Part shown: positions 60,324-64,000 of the stretch, piece after piece | Layout: each line of letters begins with the position of its first letter | Position numbering within the stretch: the stretch's first letter is position 1 | DNA from: Akkermansiaceae bacterium UBA7331 | GTDB lineage: Bacteria; Verrucomicrobiota; Verrucomicrobiia; Verrucomicrobiales; Akkermansiaceae | Length of the DNA: 64,000 bases | Direction of reading: 5' to 3' | Assembly: GCA_002471255.1 (NCBI GenBank) | Contig: DKPP01000011.1 | Span: 64,922-128,921, forward strand | Notes under the pieces: generated by a model | What the model was told of the DNA's origin: nothing | Database searches by the model: none | The model's input: only the letters and a program-made list of their open reading frames with translations | Made by a program: the position numbers and the translations under genes

Positions 60324-60893
60324 TTAGACAGTTCTAATGACTCGGCATGGATTGCCTACTGCTATTGATCGGCTTGGGATATCACGCGTTACGACACTTC
60401 CTGCACCGATAGTGGCTCCGTCACCTATCTTTACTCCGGGCATGATGATGCTTCCACCGCCAATCCACACGTTTTCTCCTATTGTGACGGGTGCTGTTTT
60501 AGATTTCCAGAAGTTGCTGCCTTCCGGTAATCGTTTTTCTGGAATGACATCATGAAAAACGGTATAAATATGCACTCCCGGCCCTATCCCCGTATAGTTG
60601 CCGATGCGTATTTCGTTGCAGTCGAGAAATACGCAATTCATATTAATTTCTACATGGTGTCCGATGTGGATGTTTTCACCATAATCTACGAAAAAAGGTG
60701 CCGCTACCCAAACGTGTTCACCTCGTGATCCTAATAGTTGGTCTAAGATTTCAGAAATCTTTTCAAGATCGTCCGATTCGGCTTCAGCTAATTGTTTTTG
60801 TAACTTTTTTGCTAAATGCCAACGTGTAATTAATTCTAAATCGCCACAGTCATAAACCTCGCCGGCGAGCATTTTTTCTTTTTCCGTTTTCAT
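60324..60893 (-). CDS. Maltose/galactoside O-acetyltransferase-like hexapeptide enzyme
   Basis: A 189-residue left-handed beta-helix acyltransferase of the LacA/Maa group, which moves acetyl from acetyl-CoA to sugars. It has the N-terminal helical MKTEKEKMLAGEVYD block, hexapeptide repeats (IHIGHHVEINMNCVFLD, VKIGDGATIGAGSVV) and WIGGGSIIMPGVKIG. The catalytic-His region reads YTVFHDVIPE rather than the common YTATHPxD, so specificity may differ. C-terminal IPSRSIAVGNPCRVIR is standard. It stands alone between terminators. Confidence 0.87.
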   Translation of the reverse strand: MKTEKEKMLAGEVYDCGDLELITRWHLAKKLQKQLAEAESDDLEKISEILDQLLGSRGEHVWVAAPFFVDYGENIHIGHHVEINMNCVFLDCNEIRIGNYTGIGPGVHIYTVFHDVIPEKRLPEGSNFWKSKTAPVTIGENVWIGGGSIIMPGVKIGDGATIGAGSVVTRDIPSRSIAVGNPCRVIRTV

Positions 60894-60952
60894 TAAACCA
60901 TGTTAACACATTTTAGGTGGGGGACTAGGTTAATGATACCTAAGAAGATTCA

Positions 60953-61894
60953 TTATGGATTTACAAAAAAGCTTTGGAAGGTTTCATCATAATGGTATTG
61001 AGGTGGATCGAATAATAAAAGAGGTTTGACTTGTTCGCCTTTAATCACTACCTCATATAATTTATTTTGATAGATTAACAAAGGGTTAGTACATGATAAT
61101 TCTCTGCCTGTTTCACCATGTAAACTATAAATTCTATAGCAAATGCCAACTTTTTTAGCAGGACTGACTACGAGAATATAATCATTTGATATCCATTGCA
61201 GAGAACTCGTTTTGAAAGCTTGGGTAGTGGATAATAGGGATGAACTTGCATAAAATTCAGAAATGATTCCAGTATTCGGATTCAAGATGCCTAAGCATGT
61301 TGTCGTTTCTTTACTATGTTTTGTAGAAGATCTCGTATAAGCGATAATTAATTTTCCATTTCGTTTCGTATTGGAAATTGACAAAACAGAGATGACATAG
61401 GGCTCCACTTGTTGCAGTGACAATTCTTTGATAGATAATTTAAGCGGGTTGCTAATTATTTTTGAATTGGGGCTTAGGGCAAATACCGTATTGAATGATT
61501 GGAAAAACGGATAACACCTTCCATATGATGAAAGATAGGATGTAGCGATTTGAAAGCATTGAAGTGTTTCCGCTAACTGATTTTCCGATTGAAAAGGATA
61601 AGGCTGTTTAATTTTTATAAGTTTGAGGTTATTTAATTCCGTACCTTTTAATCCTACGATTACATAGTTGTCGGCTTGATCATAGGTCAGATAGGTGGCT
61701 AGAAGGTTTTCGTTTGTGGGCTTCAGACAGGATATTTGAATGATTTTAGCACTATCATGAGTCGGATCATTTTGTATGGTGTAAATATTTTCAGGTTTCC
61801 AATCGATTTCGGATTGTAGTGCATCTGAGGCATGGATTGAACGAGTGCAAAGAATAAAAATGGCACAAAAGAAAAATTGCAAAATCGCTTTCAT
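60953..61894 (-). CDS. Exported protein of unknown function
   Basis: A 313-residue protein with a signal peptide (MKAILQFFFCAIFILCTRSIHA). The rest is beta-rich with repeated hydrophobic strands (YVIVGLKGTEL, KLIIAYTRSS, ITSLQ/SLQWISNDYILVVSP) suggestive of a propeller-like fold, but no family is recognised. AT-rich like its neighbours. It is divergent from the 62032 gene. Confidence 0.65.
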   Translation of the reverse strand: MKAILQFFFCAIFILCTRSIHASDALQSEIDWKPENIYTIQNDPTHDSAKIIQISCLKPTNENLLATYLTYDQADNYVIVGLKGTELNNLKLIKIKQPYPFQSENQLAETLQCFQIATSYLSSYGRCYPFFQSFNTVFALSPNSKIISNPLKLSIKELSLQQVEPYVISVLSISNTKRNGKLIIAYTRSSTKHSKETTTCLGILNPNTGIISEFYASSSLLSTTQAFKTSSLQWISNDYILVVSPAKKVGICYRIYSLHGETGRELSCTNPLLIYQNKLYEVVIKGEQVKPLLLFDPPQYHYDETFQSFFVNP

Positions 61895-62031
61895 TTAATA
61901 GGGTTGTTTGGTTGTATTTGACGTTATTTATCAATGATTTTTGTTATTTTGGCAATATTTAATCGGGTTTCTTCGTAAATTGACAAACTTATAATACTTG
62001 ATAAACGACCCGCTTGATACATTATCGAATC

Positions 62032-62610
62032 ATGAAAAACGTTATATGCTCTCTATTAGGTTTTGTGATGTTGCATGCTTCCGGCTTAGGTGAGCAGGTT
62101 CAAGGTGGAAATGACCTTGACTATATGAGTGCGGAAGATAAGAAGCAATATGTGATACCATCTCAATCGGGCGGTTACATCTTTCCTGCGGAGCAACAAT
62201 TAAAAAGGCATAAACAAGAGTTAGCTTTTTTGGATGATGTGTTTAAACAGAGCTTCGATTCAGGAGTTATCCGCCATGTTCTGTGGCAAGCCGATCATGA
62301 AGTGGCTATTACATGGTATGAGCCGATTGGACCTAATTATCATTATTACATTTTTCAAGTATATAAGCGCGATTCCGATGGCTCGTTTCAAAAAATCGGC
62401 GATTACGAAGTACGTAGCAGTTATGGGCAATGGGATAAAAAGAATGTAGTTTTTGGTAATGAGGGTTTTTCTATTACTTTAGAAGATCCGAATGATCATT
62501 CCTCCATCACTCACCAATTTTCGTATAAAAGACCTAACGTGGTATTTTATTATCGTTTCGGGTCTGACAATGATCAAGATAGCATGGGAGAAAAGCCCTT
62601 GGCGAAATAA
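62032..62610 (+). CDS. Exported protein of unknown function
   Basis: A 192-residue protein; start at 62032 (MKNVICSLLGFVMLHASGLG) gives a clean signal peptide, better than the open frame six codons upstream. The mature part has aromatic beta strands (HEVAITWYEPIGPNYHYYIF, YGQWDKKNVVFGNEGFSI). No family recognised. It ends 58 bp from the sulfatase stop, sharing a terminator. Confidence 0.65.
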   Translation: MKNVICSLLGFVMLHASGLGEQVQGGNDLDYMSAEDKKQYVIPSQSGGYIFPAEQQLKRHKQELAFLDDVFKQSFDSGVIRHVLWQADHEVAITWYEPIGPNYHYYIFQVYKRDSDGSFQKIGDYEVRSSYGQWDKKNVVFGNEGFSITLEDPNDHSSITHQFSYKRPNVVFYYRFGSDNDQDSMGEKPLAK

Positions 62611-62612
62611 GC

Positions 62613-62644
62613 AAAACGCCCCGCAGGTATATCTGCGAGGCGTT
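62613..62644. terminator. Terminator between the 62032 gene and the sulfatase
   Basis: AACGCC-CGCAG arm pairs with CTGCG-GGCGTT around a short loop with one mismatch. On the minus strand TTTTG follows, so it mainly serves the sulfatase. Confidence 0.8.
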
Positions 62645-62667
62645 GAGAAGAATCTTTGTCTAATCCT

Positions 62668-64000
62668 TTAGTCCCAAGATGCTTGGAATTGAGGGATAGG
62701 GCCTTTGGAACCCGGTGCGTTTTCAGGCACTTTGTAATCTTTTCTAAGCTCTTCGTAGCGCTTTTTCAATCCTTCAAAAATGGTGGCGTATGCCGGATCA
62801 TTGGCAACGTTTTTCATTTGGGTCGGATCTTTCTTATTATCAAAAAGCAACCATTCGTCACTTGTCCAGATATGACCTAGGGTATAGCGATCTGTGCGAA
62901 GGCCATCATGGCGAGGTGCATTATGCTCACCCGGATTTTCGTAGAAGCAGTAATAAATGGCATCTCTCCAGTCTTGAGGTGCTTGACCGGTTTTGAATAA
63001 CGGAGTCATTGGGATACCTTGCAAGGTGGATTTGTTTTCCGGTGTTAAAGCACCTGCCGCTTGCAACATAGTTGGAGCATAGTCGATGTTTTGCACGATA
63101 GCCTTGCTGCGCACGCCTTGAGCGATTTTGCCCGGCCAGCGCATAATTAATGGCATACGGAAAGATTCTTCCATAATCCATCTCTTGTCGTACATACCAT
63201 GTTCACCGAGGTAGAAGCCTTGGTCTCCACAATAAATAACTAATGTGTCTTTGGATAAATTGTTTTTATCCAGATAATTCATTAAACGGCCGATGCTGTC
63301 ATCTACAGCCATGATCGTCTCGAGATAGTCCTTCATGTAAGCACGCCATTTCCATTCGGTAAATGCTTTAGGATCGTTGAGCTTACCATCCTTCATTTGT
63401 TTGACGAGGTCAGCCGTACGCTTAGAGTAGTGGTCATACCAAGCTTTCTTTTGGTCGGCATCCATACGATTAAGCTCGCCCATTTCCCAACCATAACCGG
63501 GAGAAACGATTTTTGGCTGAATGTCGGCAGGTACTTGCTCCTTGAGAACTTTAAGGTCGGAGTAAATAGCCATGTGTTTGCCTACGGTCTGTTGGTTTTT
63601 CTTTAAAAACTCAGGGCGGTTGGCATAGTCGTCATGGAGGTTTGCCGGCATTTTAAGCTTTAACTTATCGGTTTTGCCCATGTGACGTGGGGCAGGGCAC
63701 CAAGGACGGTGAGGAGCTTTGTGGCCCACGACTAAGCAGAATGGCTTGGTCTTATCACGCTTGTCCATCCAGTCAATGGCTTTATCTGTGATCACATCGG
63801 TAGCATAACCGGGTACACGCACAGTTTGGTTACCTTTACCATTTGGTTTTGGGGAAATGAGATCAGGATTGTAATAGCTACCTTGTCCCGGGAAGATTTC
63901 CCATTGATCGAAACCTGTAGGATTAGATTCGAGGTGCCATTTGCCGAATAGGGCTGTTTGGTAGCCTGCTTTTTGTAGCATTTTCGGGTAAGTAGGCTGG
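62668..64000 (-). CDS. Type I sulfatase (5' end beyond the window)
   Basis: The last 443 residues of an alkaline-phosphatase-fold sulfatase. The frame is open to the right edge and continues upstream (PTYPKMLQKAGYQTALFGKWHL), so the N-terminal formylglycine motif CxPSR is outside. Visible marks are GKWH, the PHRPWCPAP block, metal-binding Asp in YCGDQGFYLGEHGMYDKR, and RMPLIMRWPGKI. Such enzymes remove sulfate from glycans (for example GlcNAc-6-sulfate in mucin or iduronate/glucosamine sulfates); the subfamily cannot be fixed without the N-terminus. It fits a mucin-degrading life style with the GH20 and GH110 genes. Confidence 0.9.
   Translation of the reverse strand, partial: QPTYPKMLQKAGYQTALFGKWHLESNPTGFDQWEIFPGQGSYYNPDLISPKPNGKGNQTVRVPGYATDVITDKAIDWMDKRDKTKPFCLVVGHKAPHRPWCPAPRHMGKTDKLKLKMPANLHDDYANRPEFLKKNQQTVGKHMAIYSDLKVLKEQVPADIQPKIVSPGYGWEMGELNRMDADQKKAWYDHYSKRTADLVKQMKDGKLNDPKAFTEWKWRAYMKDYLETIMAVDDSIGRLMNYLDKNNLSKDTLVIYCGDQGFYLGEHGMYDKRWIMEESFRMPLIMRWPGKIAQGVRSKAIVQNIDYAPTMLQAAGALTPENKSTLQGIPMTPLFKTGQAPQDWRDAIYYCFYENPGEHNAPRHDGLRTDRYTLGHIWTSDEWLLFDNKKDPTQMKNVANDPAYATIFEGLKKRYEELRKDYKVPENAPGSKGPIPQFQASWD

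Overview
The window looks like a chromosomal segment of a moderately AT-rich Gram-negative member of the Verrucomicrobiota, most plausibly an Akkermansia-like mucosal glycan degrader. This is inferred from a PEP-CTERM exported protein, a GH20 hexosaminidase next to a GH110-type alpha-galactosidase, a formylglycine-type sulfatase, an SHD1-type lipoprotein, meso-DAP type peptidoglycan genes, and a general lack of Shine-Dalgarno sequences. No 16S rRNA, tRNA, phage or insertion sequence was found, so the taxonomic call is not proven.

Layout: (1) 1-5.0 kb: queA 3' end, a CDF metal exporter with a triplicated C-terminal domain, yebC, and a Rho factor with a long disordered N-terminal extension. (2) 5.0-11.2 kb: PEP-CTERM protein, GH20 hexosaminidase plus a small exported protein, and divergent GH110. 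(3) 11.2-12.75 kb: a Ser/Thr kinase-like gene, then a 735-bp non-coding region holding two 269-bp copies of one unit. Each copy has a promoter, about 120 nt of RNA and a terminator hairpin; the hairpins differ by a compensatory base-pair change and both keep GNRA loops. This is the best candidate here for an undescribed element, a tandem small-RNA pair. (4) 12.75-16 kb: SulP transporter and argH. (5) 16-33.3 kb: a complete division and cell-wall (dcw) operon on the minus strand in the order mraZ, rsmH, ftsL, ftsI, murE, murF, mraY, murD, LysM protein, ftsW, murG, murC-murB fusion, ddl, ftsQ. It lacks ftsA and ftsZ, and its RsmH carries an extra N-terminal domain resembling a REP-associated tyrosine transposase. 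(6) 33.4-40.7 kb: argD, an ACT-domain protein, an EfpL-like translation factor, poxB, a thioredoxin-fold lipoprotein and lepA.

(7) 40.8-44.5 kb: three tandem paralogous MFS transporters of the CynX/NimT type. (8) 44.7-46.7 kb: an exported 15-cysteine peptide and an AT-rich patch of small lipoprotein and membrane genes. (9) 46.8-50.8 kb: a suf operon (fur-like regulator, sufC, sufB, sufD) preceded by two Fur/PerR-type boxes. (10) 50.9-58.7 kb: rplU-rpmA, then divergent tsaE, a His/Cys-rich small protein and a heavy-metal RND efflux system (outer membrane factor, adaptor with four 18-residue His/Cys repeats, RND pump). (11) 58.7-64 kb: AT-rich accessory genes for exported proteins of unknown function, an acyltransferase, and a sulfatase running off the right edge.

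The genes fall into four working groups: peptidoglycan synthesis and division; mucin-type glycan and sulfate removal; metal handling (CDF exporter, Cys-rich peptide, RND efflux, Suf with a Fur-family regulator); and translation or RNA factors (Rho, LepA, EfpL-like, RsmH, L21, L27, TsaE, YebC). Strong convergent terminators mark most transcription-unit ends.
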